This document shows positions 43,393-52,990 of a stretch of DNA of 64,000 nt, piece after piece. The position numbers were made by a program, and so were the translations under genes. How positions within the stretch are numbered: the stretch's first letter is position 1; the number at the start of each line of letters is the position of its first letter. The notes under the pieces are model-generated. The model had not been told where the DNA came from and searched no databases. It worked only from the letters and a program-made list of their open reading frames with translations. Source of the stretch: Caballeronia glebae (lineage in GTDB: Bacteria; Pseudomonadota; Gammaproteobacteria; Burkholderiales; Burkholderiaceae); contig NZ_FCOJ02000013.1 in assembly GCF_001545035.1 (NCBI RefSeq), forward strand, positions 81,658 to 145,657, in the 5' to 3' direction.

Positions 43393-44339
43393 CGCTTGAT
43401 CCTGCGAGCGGCCTGCGGCGCGCGCCAGCCGAGTTCCTCGGAGATCGCGTGCGCCTCGCGCTGCACGACCGGGATCAGCTCTTCCATGCGCTCGTGCGGC
43501 ATATAGGGAATCGTGCTCGCCACCGACAACGCCGCGACGATCGCGCCCGACGCATCGCGCACCGGCGCGGCGACGCAGCGGATCGACGCCTCGTTCTCTT
43601 CGAGATCGAACGTGAAGCCGCCTTGCGAATAGCGCGTCATCCGCTGCAGGAACGTGTCGAAATCGGGGCGGTTGTCGGGCTTGAAGCTCGTTCTCGCGAG
43701 CACGCGATGCGACGCTTCGAGCAGCTTCCTCCACGCGTTCGCTTCGAGGTCGAGCATCATCGCCTTGCCGATTCCTGTCGATGCGAGCGGCATGCGGTGC
43801 CCGACGCGCGAGCGCATCTCCAGGCCGCGCGTGCCGGGAATCTTGTCGATGTAGAGAACGTCGTCGCCGTCGCGCACGCCGAGGTGAATCGTGTCGTGCG
43901 TATGCTCGGCGAGCGCCTGCAGATGCGCTCGCGCGACGGCCGTGAGCGGCATCTGTTCGAGCGCGATCGTGCCCAGTTCGATGAGCTTCGGTCCGAGCAG
44001 ATAGCCGCCCTGCACCTGACGCAGATAGCGCGCCTGCACGAGCGAACTCACGAGCCGATGCGTCGTGCTGCGCGTCGTGCCGAGCGCCGCGCCGAACGCA
44101 CGCAGATCGCGCGCGCCGTTCGCGGCGGCTTCGAGAATCGCGAGGCCGCGCAGCAGTGTCTGCGTGCCGGCCTGCTGCGGCGTGATATCGACGAGCGCGC
44201 TCGGCAGTGCGATCGCATCGGGATCGGGCGCGTGCTTCGTGCCGCTCGCGCCGTTCGGCTTTGCGCGCGAGCCGCTCGCGGGCGCGGATTGCGCTTCTGC
44301 GGCGTCGGCGTCGGCTTCGGAGTTCTGGAATTTGGTCAT
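43389..44339 (-). CDS. IclR-family transcriptional regulator of the sugar cluster
   Basis: A 316-residue regulator. The first 65 residues are a disordered, Ala/Ser/Asp-rich extension; the winged helix follows (about 70-125: TLLRGLAILEAAANGARDLRAFGAALGTTRSTTHRLVSSL) and then the IclR effector domain (about 145-310: DTIHLGVRDGDDVLYIDKIPG, MPLASTGIGKAM, CVAAPVRDASGAIVAALSVA). It heads the cluster, overlapping dgoK, so it is likely a regulator of its own operon, with a sugar acid as ligand. The start at 44339 is the only good ATG near the family region. Confidence 0.85.
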   Translation of the reverse strand: MTKFQNSEADADAAEAQSAPASGSRAKPNGASGTKHAPDPDAIALPSALVDITPQQAGTQTLLRGLAILEAAANGARDLRAFGAALGTTRSTTHRLVSSLVQARYLRQVQGGYLLGPKLIELGTIALEQMPLTAVARAHLQALAEHTHDTIHLGVRDGDDVLYIDKIPGTRGLEMRSRVGHRMPLASTGIGKAMMLDLEANAWRKLLEASHRVLARTSFKPDNRPDFDTFLQRMTRYSQGGFTFDLEENEASIRCVAAPVRDASGAIVAALSVASTIPYMPHERMEELIPVVQREAHAISEELGWRAPQAARRIKR

Positions 44340-44560
44340 GGCGCGTGTCTCTCGTCGATCACGATGCGCGTCGGACGGCGCACGCGGGCGCGTCCCCGAT
44401 TGAACGGGCGTGCGGATAGTGCGAACCGTGCGAGTCGTGCAGGAAGGCCCGCGAGCGCGGGCGTGCGATCGAATGCATGACGTGTCTCCATCGTTCTGGT
44501 CGTGCGCGCCGGATGTTGCTCCGGTCGTCGCCCGCGTGTGCCGTTTCAGGCTTTGGTCGG

Positions 44561-44613
44561 ATTGTAGTTCCGGCATCTCGATTTATTCAATATGTGATCG
44601 TCATGCTCACATA
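44561..44613 (-). promoter_or_regulatory. promoter of the iclR-led sugar cluster with upstream dyad
   Basis: On the minus strand TTGAAT (44585-44590) and TACAAT (44561-44566) are spaced by 18 bp. Immediately upstream of the -35 lies TATGTGA-N9-TCACATA (44591-44613), a perfect 7-bp-arm inverted repeat, a likely regulator site. The predicted leader to the iclR ATG is about 215 nt. Confidence 0.6.
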
Positions 44614-44652
44614 ATGGGAGCAAAGCTTGCAACCGAAAGCTTTTTTAAAACA

Positions 44653-44680
44653 AAAAAGCCCTGAATAATCAGGGCCTTGC
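44653..44680 (-). terminator. terminator of mtgA
   Basis: Stem GCCCTGA / TCAGGGC (44658-44664, 44669-44675) with a 4-base loop; on the minus strand it is followed by a run of six T. It lies about 30 bp past the mtgA stop. Confidence 0.85.
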
Positions 44681-44705
44681 ATTGTTTACTGCGGCTAACT
44701 AAATT

Positions 44706-45467
44706 TCATTGAGGCAGTTCGGCCGCTCCCATCCGCCGCGCGATGACGCCTGCGCGCTGCGACAAATACGGCGCGTTGCGATGGTCGTCGAAATACTTGG
44801 GACGCGGCAACATTACCGCGAGACGCGCGCTTTGCCCGGCTGTGAGTTTCGCCGCGGAAGTCTTGTAGTAATACTGCGCCGCCGCTTCCGCGCCGTACAC
44901 GCCGTTGCCCCACTCGACCGAATTCAGATAGACCTCGAAGATGCGTTCCTTGGTCCACCAGAATTCGAGCATCCAGGTGATGATCAGCTCCTGCGCCTTG
45001 CGCACATAGCTCTTTTCACGCGACAGAAACAGATTGCGCGCGAGTTGCTGCGAGATGGTCGAGCCGCCCCCGACGATTTTCCCGCGCGCCTTGTTCTTCT
45101 CCCACGCCTGAAGAATGGCGTCGGTTTCGTAGCCGTTGTTGTTGACGAAATTCGCGTCTTCCGAAGCGATGATCGCGCGCTTCAGATTGCGCGAAATCTG
45201 GTCGTACGGCAACCAGGTGCGCCGCAGCGAAATACCCGGATGCGTTTTAGCGAGCGTCCACGCGTCGGCGCGCATGAAGGCGGTCGGGCCGGGATTCACG
45301 ATCGTCCAGATACCGATCTGCGCGAAGAACCAGATTTGCGTCGCGATGAACGCGATGCCGAGCACCGACACGCCATACGCGATCCAGCGCGCCGGCCCGA
45401 GGCGCACCGCGCGCCGCGCGCGTGGCGCACCCGAAGGCGTGTGGCTGCCGAGCGGCGCGGTCGTCAT
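44706..45467 (-). CDS. mtgA: monofunctional biosynthetic peptidoglycan transglycosylase
   Basis: A 253-residue inner-membrane GT51 enzyme that polymerises glycan strands from lipid II. A single membrane anchor (about residues 28-50) precedes the GT51 motifs: [17 protein letters not shown] with the catalytic Glu, [20 protein letters not shown], and [25 protein letters not shown]. The ATG overlaps the aroE stop (TGATG). No transpeptidase domain follows, as in MtgA. Confidence 0.95.
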   Translation of the reverse strand: MTTAPLGSHTPSGAPRARRAVRLGPARWIAYGVSVLGIAFIATQIWFFAQIGIWTIVNPGPTAFMRADAWTLAKTHPGISLRRTWLPYDQISRNLKRAIIASEDANFVNNNGYETDAILQAWEKNKARGKIVGGGSTISQQLARNLFLSREKSYVRKAQELIITWMLEFWWTKERIFEVYLNSVEWGNGVYGAEAAAQYYYKTSAAKLTAGQSARLAVMLPRPKYFDDHRNAPYLSQRAGVIARRMGAAELPQ

Positions 45468-46315
45468 CAGGTTTTGGCTGCGAGCGTCGCGCGCAATTCG
45501 CGCAGCACCGCGCCGCCGTCGGGGCGCACGCCGCGCCAGATGAAGAACGATTCGGCGGCCTGCTCGACCAGCATGCCGAGGCCATCCGACGCGCGCGCGC
45601 CGAGCTTCGACGCGTGCTGCATGAAAACGGTCGGCTGCGCGCCGTACATCATGTCGTAGGCGAGCGTGCCCGCGCCGAACGCGCTGTCGTCGCAATCGGG
45701 CAAGGCGGCGTCGAGGCTGCCCGCAGTCGCGTTGACGATCACATCGTACTGGCCCGCTTCCGCGCTTTGCGCGCCGCCGCCCGAGAAACGCACGCCGCAG
45801 TCGGACGCGTTCTGCGCGAACTGATCGACGAGTTGAAGCGCCTTCGCCGCCGTGCGGTTGACGATGGTGAGCGCAGCCGGCGCGCGATCGAAGATCGGCA
45901 GCACGACGCCGCGCGCCGCTCCCCCGGCGCCGAGCAGCAGAATGCGCGCGCCCTTCAGACTCACGCCGAGATTCACTTCGATGTCGCGCACGAGGCCGAC
46001 GCCGTCGGTGTTGTCGCCGCGCACGCCGTCCGGCCCGAAGGCCAGCGTGTTCACCGCGCCCGCCGCTGCCGCGCGCGGCGAGAGCGAATCGGCAAGTGCG
46101 TGCGCTTCGAGCTTGAACGGCACGGTGACGTTCATGCCGCGTCCGCCCGACGCGACGAAGTTCTTCACCTCGCGCGTGAAGCCGTCTAGCGGCCCGAGAA
46201 TGCGGCCATATTCGATCGGCTCGCCGGTCTGCTCGGCGAACTTCGCGTGAATCCACGGCGATTTGCTGTGCTCGACCGGATTGCCGATCACCGCGTATCG
46301 ATCTTTCTGGCTCAT
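45467..46315 (-). CDS. aroE: shikimate dehydrogenase
   Basis: A 282-residue NADP-dependent enzyme that reduces 3-dehydroshikimate. The substrate domain has [18 protein letters not shown] and [11 protein letters not shown] with the catalytic Lys; the NADP domain has [14 protein letters not shown] and IVNRTAAKA. The ATG overlaps the RNase-family gene by 4 bp. Note that the 3-dehydroquinate dehydratase gene one would expect near accB is apparently decayed in this window. Confidence 0.95.
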   Translation of the reverse strand: MSQKDRYAVIGNPVEHSKSPWIHAKFAEQTGEPIEYGRILGPLDGFTREVKNFVASGGRGMNVTVPFKLEAHALADSLSPRAAAAGAVNTLAFGPDGVRGDNTDGVGLVRDIEVNLGVSLKGARILLLGAGGAARGVVLPIFDRAPAALTIVNRTAAKALQLVDQFAQNASDCGVRFSGGGAQSAEAGQYDVIVNATAGSLDAALPDCDDSAFGAGTLAYDMMYGAQPTVFMQHASKLGARASDGLGMLVEQAAESFFIWRGVRPDGGAVLRELRATLAAKT

Positions 46316-48366
46316 GATCCGGTCGGCTCGGTGGATTGCTGCGCGTCGTCGGGCGGCGCAGGCTGGGGCGCTTCGGCCTGCGCTTCGGCTTCGCTTTCGG
46401 CGGAGAGATCGGTCGTCTCGATGATCTCTTCTTCCGCCTCTTCTTCCTCGACCGGCGCGCTCGCGGATGGCGCATCGATCACGTGCAGCAGACGGCACGA
46501 CGCCTCGACGGTGAGTTCGTCGGTCGACACGACTTCCAGCATCACGCGCGTGCCGCGCGCATGCACGCCGAGGCCGGGCACGTGCAGGATCAGCGGAATT
46601 TCTTCGAGACGCACGAGGTCGTCCTTGATGACCGAAGCCGGAACGTGCCGCCGGTTTTCCTGCTTGAGCCAGCGCAGACACCAGAAATATTCCATGCGGC
46701 GCTGATGATCGGCATAGGCGGTGTACGTGTCGTCGAAGCCCTGCACGACGGCGAAAAGATCCGCGTCCTTCGGCTTGAACGGCGCGGCGAGCTTCGCCGT
46801 CACGCCATGTTGCACGCACGCGATCAGTTGCCATTGATTGACGAGATCGACATAACGGCGCAGCGGCGACGTGCTCCACGCATATTGCGCGACGCCGAGG
46901 CCTTCGTGCGGCGCGGGCGTCGTCTGCATGCGCGTGCGCTTGGGTCCCGGACCGCCGAAACCGCGCTGCGAGCGATAGATGCCCGGCACGCCATGATCGT
47001 TGAGGAACGCGCCCCACGACGAATTGGCGAGAATCGCGAGTTCCGCGACGATCAGATCGAGCGGCGAACCGCGACGGCGCGGCGTGATCGTGATGTGCTC
47101 GCCTTCGACATAAAAGTTGAAGTCGTTGTTGCGCTGCACTTCACGCCGGAGACCGTAAGTCGCGCGCGCCTGCTGACGCTTTTCGAAGAGCGCCTGCGCG
47201 AGCGGCCACAGCACGGCGATGTCCGCCTTGTGCGGATACTCGCCCGTGCCGGCCGCGAGCGTTTCCTCGGTGACGTGCTCGTCGAGATGGTTGTGGCGCA
47301 GGTTGCTCTTCACGAACACGCGTTCGGCGCGCGTTTCGGTGGCAACGATGTCCTGCGTCTCGCGATCCACGATGATGTACAGCGACAGCGCCGGACGCAG
47401 CCCGCCCTCGCCGAGCGTGAACACGTCGACGACGTTGTCGGGCAGCATCGTGATTTTGTCGCCGGGCATGTAGACCGTGGACAGACGCCCGCGCGCGATC
47501 GCGTCGATCGTGTCGCCGCGCGTGATGCCGAGCGCCGGCGCCGCGATGTGGATGCCCACGCGCACGCGGCCATCGGAAAGATGCTCGACGGAGAAGGCAT
47601 CGTCGATTTCGGTCGTGGTGACGTCGTCGATGGAAAACGCTTCGACGTTCGCTTCCGGCAAATCCTCGGGCAGCGGCGTCGGCTGCACCGACGGAAAGCC
47701 GACGCCGTGCGGGAAAAACTCCGACAGAAACTTCGCTTCATGCAACTGGCGCGGCGACGCGATGCCGCCGCATTCGAGCATCAGGCGCGCCTGCGAGATG
47801 CCGCGCGCGGCCGCCGCCGCTTCGAGCGCCTTGTACTCGATCGAATTCTTGTCCGGTTTCGTGAGCAGGCCGATCGCACGGTCCTTGAGCGCGTCCGGCA
47901 GTTTGCCCGCCTTCAGTTCCTCTTCGTAACCTTGCTGCACGAGCGCCTGCTGACGCTTGCGTTCGAGCGACGCGAGCGCCATCTGCAGTTGCTCCTGCGG
48001 CGCGCGCTGATACTGGCCGCGGCCCTTGCGCCGGAAATAGACCGGCGCGCCGTGCATGCGCAGGACGAGCGCCGCGCGTTCGGTAGGTCCGAACTTGTCG
48101 CCGAAATAATCCGAGCCGAGCGCGGCGAACGGGAATTCCTCGTCGGGCGCGCATTCCCACAGGAAGTCGAGATCGATCTCCTGCGCGATCGCGTCGGCCT
48201 CCTGCATCAGGTCGCCGGCCGCGGGCTTCTCGAACTCGATCAGCACGTCTTTCGCGCGCACTTTCGCACGCCGGCCGCCCGGCAACTCGACCTGGAACGC
48301 GTCGCCTTGTTTCGACAACACCGATCCGGCCTTGAAACTACCCGATTCCTCGAAGAAAACGTTCAC
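46312..48366 (-). CDS. RNB-domain exoribonuclease (RNase II/R family)
   Basis: A 684-residue 3'-5' exoribonuclease-like protein. The RNB catalytic domain spans about residues 240-560 and shows [31 protein letters not shown], with the metal-binding aspartates, and [17 protein letters not shown] short S1-like region follows, and the last 60 residues are strongly acidic ([14 protein letters not shown]). The N-terminal cold-shock domains of classical RNase R are not evident. It is the first gene of the RNB-aroE-mtgA operon, all overlapping. Confidence 0.9.
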   Translation of the reverse strand: MNVFFEESGSFKAGSVLSKQGDAFQVELPGGRRAKVRAKDVLIEFEKPAAGDLMQEADAIAQEIDLDFLWECAPDEEFPFAALGSDYFGDKFGPTERAALVLRMHGAPVYFRRKGRGQYQRAPQEQLQMALASLERKRQQALVQQGYEEELKAGKLPDALKDRAIGLLTKPDKNSIEYKALEAAAAARGISQARLMLECGGIASPRQLHEAKFLSEFFPHGVGFPSVQPTPLPEDLPEANVEAFSIDDVTTTEIDDAFSVEHLSDGRVRVGIHIAAPALGITRGDTIDAIARGRLSTVYMPGDKITMLPDNVVDVFTLGEGGLRPALSLYIIVDRETQDIVATETRAERVFVKSNLRHNHLDEHVTEETLAAGTGEYPHKADIAVLWPLAQALFEKRQQARATYGLRREVQRNNDFNFYVEGEHITITPRRRGSPLDLIVAELAILANSSWGAFLNDHGVPGIYRSQRGFGGPGPKRTRMQTTPAPHEGLGVAQYAWSTSPLRRYVDLVNQWQLIACVQHGVTAKLAAPFKPKDADLFAVVQGFDDTYTAYADHQRRMEYFWCLRWLKQENRRHVPASVIKDDLVRLEEIPLILHVPGLGVHARGTRVMLEVVSTDELTVEASCRLLHVIDAPSASAPVEEEEAEEEIIETTDLSAESEAEAQAEAPQPAPPDDAQQSTEPTGS

Positions 48367-48436
48367 TCAATACTCTCGTAAAACGGTGGACCGGGCCGCG
48401 CTTTTACGCCATTCGCGCGCCGGTAAATGAATGGGC

Positions 48437-49036
48437 TCAGGCGGCCGCGGTTGCGCGCACGGCTGGCGGCGCCTGGTCGCAGAACGCGATGACATCGGCG
48501 AGATAGTTCGGGAAGTCGCTGATCGCGTGATCGCCGCCCTGAATCAGCGTGGTTCGCACGCCGGGATAATGGTCGAGCATCGTGCGGTAATCGAGCACTT
48601 CGTCGCCCGTCGCCGCGATCAGATAGTAGCGCTCGGGCCGCGTGATCGACGCGACCGCGAGCGCGCGCAGTTCGTCAAGATGACGCGGCAATACGGTGAT
48701 CGTGCCGCCGCCATGCCACAGCGGCTGTTCGCCGAGAAAATGGCTCAGATCGCGCTGCGGCACGACCGCCGGATTGAGCAGCACGGCGCGCCAGCCGTGT
48801 TTCTCCGCGAGATACGTTGCATAGTAGCCGCCGAGCGAACTGCCGACGACGGTCACATCGCTCGTCTTCGCATTCGCTGCGAGCGATTCCGCCAGCGCGA
48901 CGGCATCGCACGGCGACACCGGCAGCGGCGGGCACTGCCATTCGCCGAGCCTTCCGAGTTCCGCGAGACGCGCGTGCATCACGCGCGCCTTGAACGATTG
49001 GGGCGACGAGCGAAAGCCGTGCAGATAGAGAATCAC
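48437..49036 (-). CDS. YqiA/YcfP-like alpha/beta-hydrolase esterase
   Basis: A 199-residue hydrolase of the UPF0227/YqiA family. It has VILYLHGFRSSPQSFK, the nucleophile elbow VVGSSLGGYYATYLA with Ser as nucleophile, an acid near ATGDEVLDY and the catalytic His in GGDHAISDF. I chose the GTG at 49036: AGGAGG stands six bases upstream and the start overlaps the mpl stop by 4 bp (GTGA). The natural substrate is unknown. Confidence 0.85.
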   Translation of the reverse strand: MILYLHGFRSSPQSFKARVMHARLAELGRLGEWQCPPLPVSPCDAVALAESLAANAKTSDVTVVGSSLGGYYATYLAEKHGWRAVLLNPAVVPQRDLSHFLGEQPLWHGGGTITVLPRHLDELRALAVASITRPERYYLIAATGDEVLDYRTMLDHYPGVRTTLIQGGDHAISDFPNYLADVIAFCDQAPPAVRATAAA

Positions 49037-50427
49037 GAATGTCCTCCTGCGCCACGCGCACCGAGCGCGTCGAGCAGTTTCTGATGGACGCCGCCGAAGC
49101 CGCCGTTGCTCATCACGAGCACGTGGTCGCCGGGGCGCGCGGCGGCCGCGACCGCCTTCACCAAAGGTTCGATCTCGTCGAATGCCCGCGCCTTGTCGCC
49201 GAGCGGGGACAGCGCCCCGGCGAGATCCCAGCCGAGCTTGTCGCGGCCTTCGCGCGCGCCGTAGCCGAAGACGAGATCCGCGCCCGCGAGACTCGCGGGC
49301 AACTGCGCCTTCATCGTGCCGAGTTTCATGGTGTTGGAGCGCGGCTCCAGCACGGCGAGGATGCGCGCGTCGCCGATGCGCGTGCGCAGTCCCGCGACAG
49401 TCGTGTCGATCGCGGTCGGGTGATGCGCGAAGTCGTCGTAGACGGTAACGCCGTCGACGCTGCCCTTCACTTCCATGCGCCGCTTGACGTTGCGAAAGCC
49501 CGCGAGCGACTTCACCGATTGCGCCGCCGGCACGCCCACCGAGCGCGCCGCCGCGATCGCCGCAAGCGCGTTCATGCGATTGTGCTCGCCCTGCACCTGC
49601 CAATCGACGATGCCCTGACGCTCGCCTTCCCAATACACGGCGAACTGCTCGTCGACGGTCGCGCCCTGCTCGGCAGGCAACGCCTGCCATCCGCCTTCGA
49701 CACCGAAGCGCTCGACGCCCGACCAGCAGCCGCGCGTAAGCACGCGTTCCAGCGCCGCCTCGCGCCCGTTCGTGACGATGCGGCCGACGCCCGGCACCGT
49801 GCGCACGAGGTGGTGAAATTGCGTTTCGATCGCGGCGAGATCGGGGAAGATATCGGCGTGATCGAATTCGAGATTGTTGAGCACCGCCGTGCGCGGGCGG
49901 TAATGAACGAACTTCGAGCGCTTGTCAAAAAACGCGGTGTCGTATTCGTCGGCTTCGATGACGAAGAAGCTCGAATCGGTCAGGCGCGCCGAAATGCCGA
50001 AATTGAGCGGCACGCCGCCGATCAGAAAGCCCGGGTTCATTCCCGCGTCTTCAAGCAACCACGCCAGCATGGAACTCGTCGTGGTCTTGCCGTGCGTGCC
50101 GGCCACCGCGAGCACCCACTTGCCGCTCAGCACGTGCTCGCCGAGCCACTGCGGGCCGGAGGTGTAGGGCAGGCCGCGATCGAGAATGGCTTCCATGAGC
50201 GGATTGCCGCGCTTCACCACGTTGCCGATGACGAACAAATCCGGTTCCAGCGCCAGTTGCTCGACGCCGAAACCTTCGATCAGTTCGATACCTTGCGCTT
50301 CGAGCTGCGTGCTCATCGGCGGGTAGACGCCGGCGTCGCAGCCGGTGACCTTGTGGCCCGCCTCGCGCGCCAGGACGGCGAGTCCGCCCATGAAGGTGCC
50401 GCAGATGCCGAGGATGTGGATGTGCAT
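49033..50427 (-). CDS. mpl: UDP-N-acetylmuramate:L-alanyl-gamma-D-glutamyl-meso-diaminopimelate ligase
   Basis: A 464-residue Mur-ligase family enzyme that recycles the peptidoglycan tripeptide onto UDP-MurNAc. The N-terminal HIHILGICGTFMGGLAVLAREAGHKVTGCD, the ATP loop AVAGTHGKTTTSSML, EADEYDTAFFDKRSKFVHY and VYDDFAHHPTAID are characteristic of Mpl. The start at 50427 (MHIHILG) fits; the earlier in-frame codons do not. With MurU at the left end of the window, a second peptidoglycan-recycling step is represented. Confidence 0.94.
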   Translation of the reverse strand: MHIHILGICGTFMGGLAVLAREAGHKVTGCDAGVYPPMSTQLEAQGIELIEGFGVEQLALEPDLFVIGNVVKRGNPLMEAILDRGLPYTSGPQWLGEHVLSGKWVLAVAGTHGKTTTSSMLAWLLEDAGMNPGFLIGGVPLNFGISARLTDSSFFVIEADEYDTAFFDKRSKFVHYRPRTAVLNNLEFDHADIFPDLAAIETQFHHLVRTVPGVGRIVTNGREAALERVLTRGCWSGVERFGVEGGWQALPAEQGATVDEQFAVYWEGERQGIVDWQVQGEHNRMNALAAIAAARSVGVPAAQSVKSLAGFRNVKRRMEVKGSVDGVTVYDDFAHHPTAIDTTVAGLRTRIGDARILAVLEPRSNTMKLGTMKAQLPASLAGADLVFGYGAREGRDKLGWDLAGALSPLGDKARAFDEIEPLVKAVAAAARPGDHVLVMSNGGFGGVHQKLLDALGARGAGGHS

Positions 50428-50628
50428 AAACCGTGTCGCGCCGCGCGGGCGATTGAGATGCGAAAACAGGATTGGCGCCATACGGGTGAACCTGAGGGCA
50501 AACCCGTGCAGAAAGGCGCCTGAAGGCGCATATTGTAACCGAGCGGGCTATGCGTCCTTTGGCCGCTGCGAGTCCGCTGTCCAGAGCCCGTAAAAGGGCC
50601 GCTCAAGCTTATCTAGTATCATTCCGGC

Positions 50629-51276
50629 ATGGTTCGCAAATCACATTTCGATCCGCAGCGCGTGCGCGAGGAAATCGCGATTGCCGCCGCGAGGATGATC
50701 GCCGAAGACGGCCTCGACTATTCCACGGCCAAGCGCAAGGCCGCGCGGCAGGTCGTCGGCGAGACGAAAATCGGCGGCGAGTTCTTGCCCGATAACGACC
50801 AGATCGAAGAGGAAATCCGCGAGTATCAGGCGATTTTCCAGAGCGACAGCCAGCCAGCCGTGTTGCGCCGCATGCGCGAGGTCGCGCTCGACTGGATGGA
50901 GCGGCTGAAGCCCTTCGATCCGTATCTGACGGGCGCGGTGCTCAACGGCACGGCGGGCGAGCACTCCGATATCCATCTGCAATGCTTCTGCGACAATCCG
51001 AAGGAAGTCGCGATTTATCTGCTGAATGCGAACGTGCAATACGACGTGTCGGAGACCCGGCATTTCGCCGGACGCGGCTACGTCGAAACGCTGAGTTTTC
51101 TGCACCGCGCGCGCAACGAGGAGCCGACCGGCGTGCATATCGCGCTTTACGGGCCGGACGATCTGCGCGGCGCCGTGCGCGCGGACAACCGTGGACGCCC
51201 CGCACGCGTGAACGCGGCGGCCGTGCGCACGTTGCTCGATCATCCCGATGCTCCGCCGCTCGAAATCGGCGGCTGA
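50629..51276 (+). CDS. conserved-type protein of unknown function with nucleotidyltransferase-like motif
   Basis: A 215-residue protein. The N-terminal 80 residues are helical and charged (EEIAIAAARMIAEDGLDYSTAKRKAARQVV) and look like a helix-turn-helix-like segment. The middle has LTGAVLNGTAGEHSDIHLQCFCDNPKEV, which resembles the G-S...SDIDL pattern of minimal nucleotidyltransferases, with His replacing the second Asp. The C-terminus is Asn/Arg-rich. It is divergent from mpl and 18 bp ahead of the TlpA-like gene. I cannot assign a function. Confidence 0.8.
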   Translation: MVRKSHFDPQRVREEIAIAAARMIAEDGLDYSTAKRKAARQVVGETKIGGEFLPDNDQIEEEIREYQAIFQSDSQPAVLRRMREVALDWMERLKPFDPYLTGAVLNGTAGEHSDIHLQCFCDNPKEVAIYLLNANVQYDVSETRHFAGRGYVETLSFLHRARNEEPTGVHIALYGPDDLRGAVRADNRGRPARVNAAAVRTLLDHPDAPPLEIGG

Positions 51277-51294
51277 TCTTTCTTCCGGACGCTC

Positions 51295-51834
51295 ATGAAA
51301 AGCACACGCATTCTGGCGGCCCTCGCGGTCGCAGTCGCCGCGACCGTCGGCGGCTTCTACGCGGGCCATTTGTTTTCCGGCGGCGATACCGCGGCCGCGA
51401 CGCAGGCGAGCGGCAACGCCGTCGATCAACTCTGGAAAGCGACACCACCTGGCGCCTCGGGCACCTCGCAACCGCTCGCGGCGTTCAAGGGCAAGCCGGT
51501 CGTCGTGAACTTCTGGGCGTCGTGGTGCGGACCGTGCGTGAAGGAAATGCCGACGCTCTCAGCCATGCAGCGCGAGTATGAGAAGAAAGGCATCACGTTC
51601 ATCGGGCTCGGCGTCGATAGCGAAAAAAACGTCAACGACTTCCTGAAAAAGGTGCCGGTTGCCTATCCGGTCTATGTCACCGGCTTCGGCGGCGCGGATC
51701 TTGCACGTAGCTTCGGCAACAATGCGGGCGGCTTGCCGTTCACCGTCGTAATCGACGCAAACGGGAAGGTTCGCTCGACAAAGCTCGGGGAAGTCGACCC
51801 GGCCGAGTTGAAACATACGCTCGACAGCCTGTAA
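51295..51834 (+). CDS. TlpA-like membrane-anchored thiol:disulfide oxidoreductase
   Basis: A 179-residue protein with an uncleaved N-terminal signal anchor (about residues 5-28) and a periplasmic thioredoxin domain. The active site CGPC is at residues 78-81 in FWASWCGPCVKEMP, and the conserved cis-proline lies in NAGGLPFTVVID. It probably keeps exported cysteines reduced, for example in cytochrome c maturation. Length and order match the TlpA/ResA family. Confidence 0.92.
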   Translation: MKSTRILAALAVAVAATVGGFYAGHLFSGGDTAAATQASGNAVDQLWKATPPGASGTSQPLAAFKGKPVVVNFWASWCGPCVKEMPTLSAMQREYEKKGITFIGLGVDSEKNVNDFLKKVPVAYPVYVTGFGGADLARSFGNNAGGLPFTVVIDANGKVRSTKLGEVDPAELKHTLDSL

Positions 51835-52039
51835 AAATTCGCTGCGAGTACACCGCGCTTTGGGCTCATTAAGCTGCGATTTAGCAGGAAGTACCGCGAT
51901 TTTGCGTGAAATTGGGCTTGTCGCACAGCGCGCCGCGATAATTTGTCCCGCCGTTTCAAATGGGCTTGCACGGTAAAACTAGACAAAATTCTCTAAACGG
52001 CGCTAAAGTGCGCCCAATTCCGTACAACCCGAAGCGACT
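51835..52039. other. intergenic region after the TlpA-like gene
   Basis: About 200 bp with no protein and no clear terminator. It is somewhat AT-richer than the flanking genes and probably contains the promoter for the accB-accC-prmA unit, which originally would also have served aroQ. Confidence 0.4.
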
Positions 52040-52288
52040 ATGACAACTCTGCCGGTGCTATGTGGCTCCCTCGTCATCGAGTCCGACATCCGTAGCACGG
52101 GTGTCGGCCGGCGCGGGGCATCCGCTGAGCTCATGTGCATGCCGTTCGGGCACGCGTTTCAAAGCGACCACGCCGATGCGTTCGATGCGAACGCTCGCGG
52201 CGTGCCGACCGATTCCGCCGCCGTTGTCTGCGTCGGCGCTTTCACGGGCGCGCGAGTCGGCCGGCTGGCCGCGCCGACTTGCGCCTGA
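52040..52288 (+). pseudogene. probable decayed aroQ (type II 3-dehydroquinate dehydratase) relic
   Basis: An 82-codon frame in the place where aroQ lies in other Proteobacteria, directly before accB-accC-prmA. Short stretches resemble AroQ in the right order and near the right spacing: MTTLPVLCG against [19 protein letters not shown] against the FQSNHEG motif, and [12 protein letters not shown] against VINPAAYTHTSV. The catalytic Tyr/Arg loop and everything after the central His motif (the HLSNVH part and C-terminus) are missing, so the product would be inactive. The similarity is weak and by eye; a spurious frame is the alternative. Confidence 0.45.
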
Positions 52289-52362
52289 GCAGTCAGAACA
52301 CCCACAAATCAAGTCAAGTGCCGGGAAACCCCGGTCTCCAAGTATTGAAAGGGGATTTTTCG

Positions 52363-52836
52363 ATGGACCTTCGTAAACTGAAAACGCTGATCGACCTCGT
52401 CTCGGAATCCGGCATCTCGGAGCTGGAAGTGACGGAAGGCGAAGGCAAGGTTCGCATCGTCAAGAACGCCGCGCCGGTCTACATGCAGGCGCCGCAACAG
52501 TACGCGCCGCAAATGCAGGGACCGGCCGCGCCGCATTACGGCGGCGCAGGCGACATGGGCGCGCCCGCAGCAGCCGCGCCCGCGGTCGTCGCACCGCAAG
52601 GCCACATCGTGACCTCGCCAATGGTCGGGTCGTTCTACCGCGCGCCGTCGCCGGGCGCGGACCCGTTCATCCAGGTCGGCGATACGGTGAAGGAAGGTCA
52701 GACCATCTGCATCATCGAAGCGATGAAGCTCTTGAACGAAATCGAAGCGGACAAGGCCGGCGTCGTGAAGGAAATCCTCGTCGAGAACGGCCAGGCAGTC
52801 GAGTACGGCCAGCCGCTCTTCGTGATCGGCGACTAA
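52363..52836 (+). CDS. accB: biotin carboxyl carrier protein of acetyl-CoA carboxylase
   Basis: A 157-residue subunit. The N-terminal helix [32 protein letters not shown] is followed by a Pro/Ala/Gln linker (about residues 40-78) and the biotinyl domain with K122 in the biotinylation site [19 protein letters not shown] precedes the ATG. It carries the carboxyl group from AccC to AccA/AccD in fatty acid synthesis and is followed by accC after 154 bp. Confidence 0.96.
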   Translation: MDLRKLKTLIDLVSESGISELEVTEGEGKVRIVKNAAPVYMQAPQQYAPQMQGPAAPHYGGAGDMGAPAAAAPAVVAPQGHIVTSPMVGSFYRAPSPGADPFIQVGDTVKEGQTICIIEAMKLLNEIEADKAGVVKEILVENGQAVEYGQPLFVIGD

Positions 52837-52990
52837 AGGCGCACCGGGCCGTGCGGCGGATGCGGTCTGCATCGCCGCCGCCCGGCTTCACCGCGCCGGC
52901 GCGTTCGGCGGCATCGATCCGTCGAGAAGCGCGCCGCCGATTGGATCCCCGAGGGCCGCTCGCGCGAGCCCGTTGATGAGCCGACCCACT

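Larger units (their letters stand above)
44340..44705. other. intergenic region upstream of the iclR-dgoK sugar cluster
   Basis: A 366-bp gap without a recognisable protein. It holds the mtgA terminator at the right end and, on the minus strand, a promoter and dyad for the sugar cluster described separately. The stretch from 44575 to 44660 is AT-rich relative to its neighbours. Confidence 0.6.

Noticed and set aside
44591..44613. CRP-binding site
   Set aside because: The TGTGA halves are 9 bp apart, not 6, so I treat it as a different regulator dyad.
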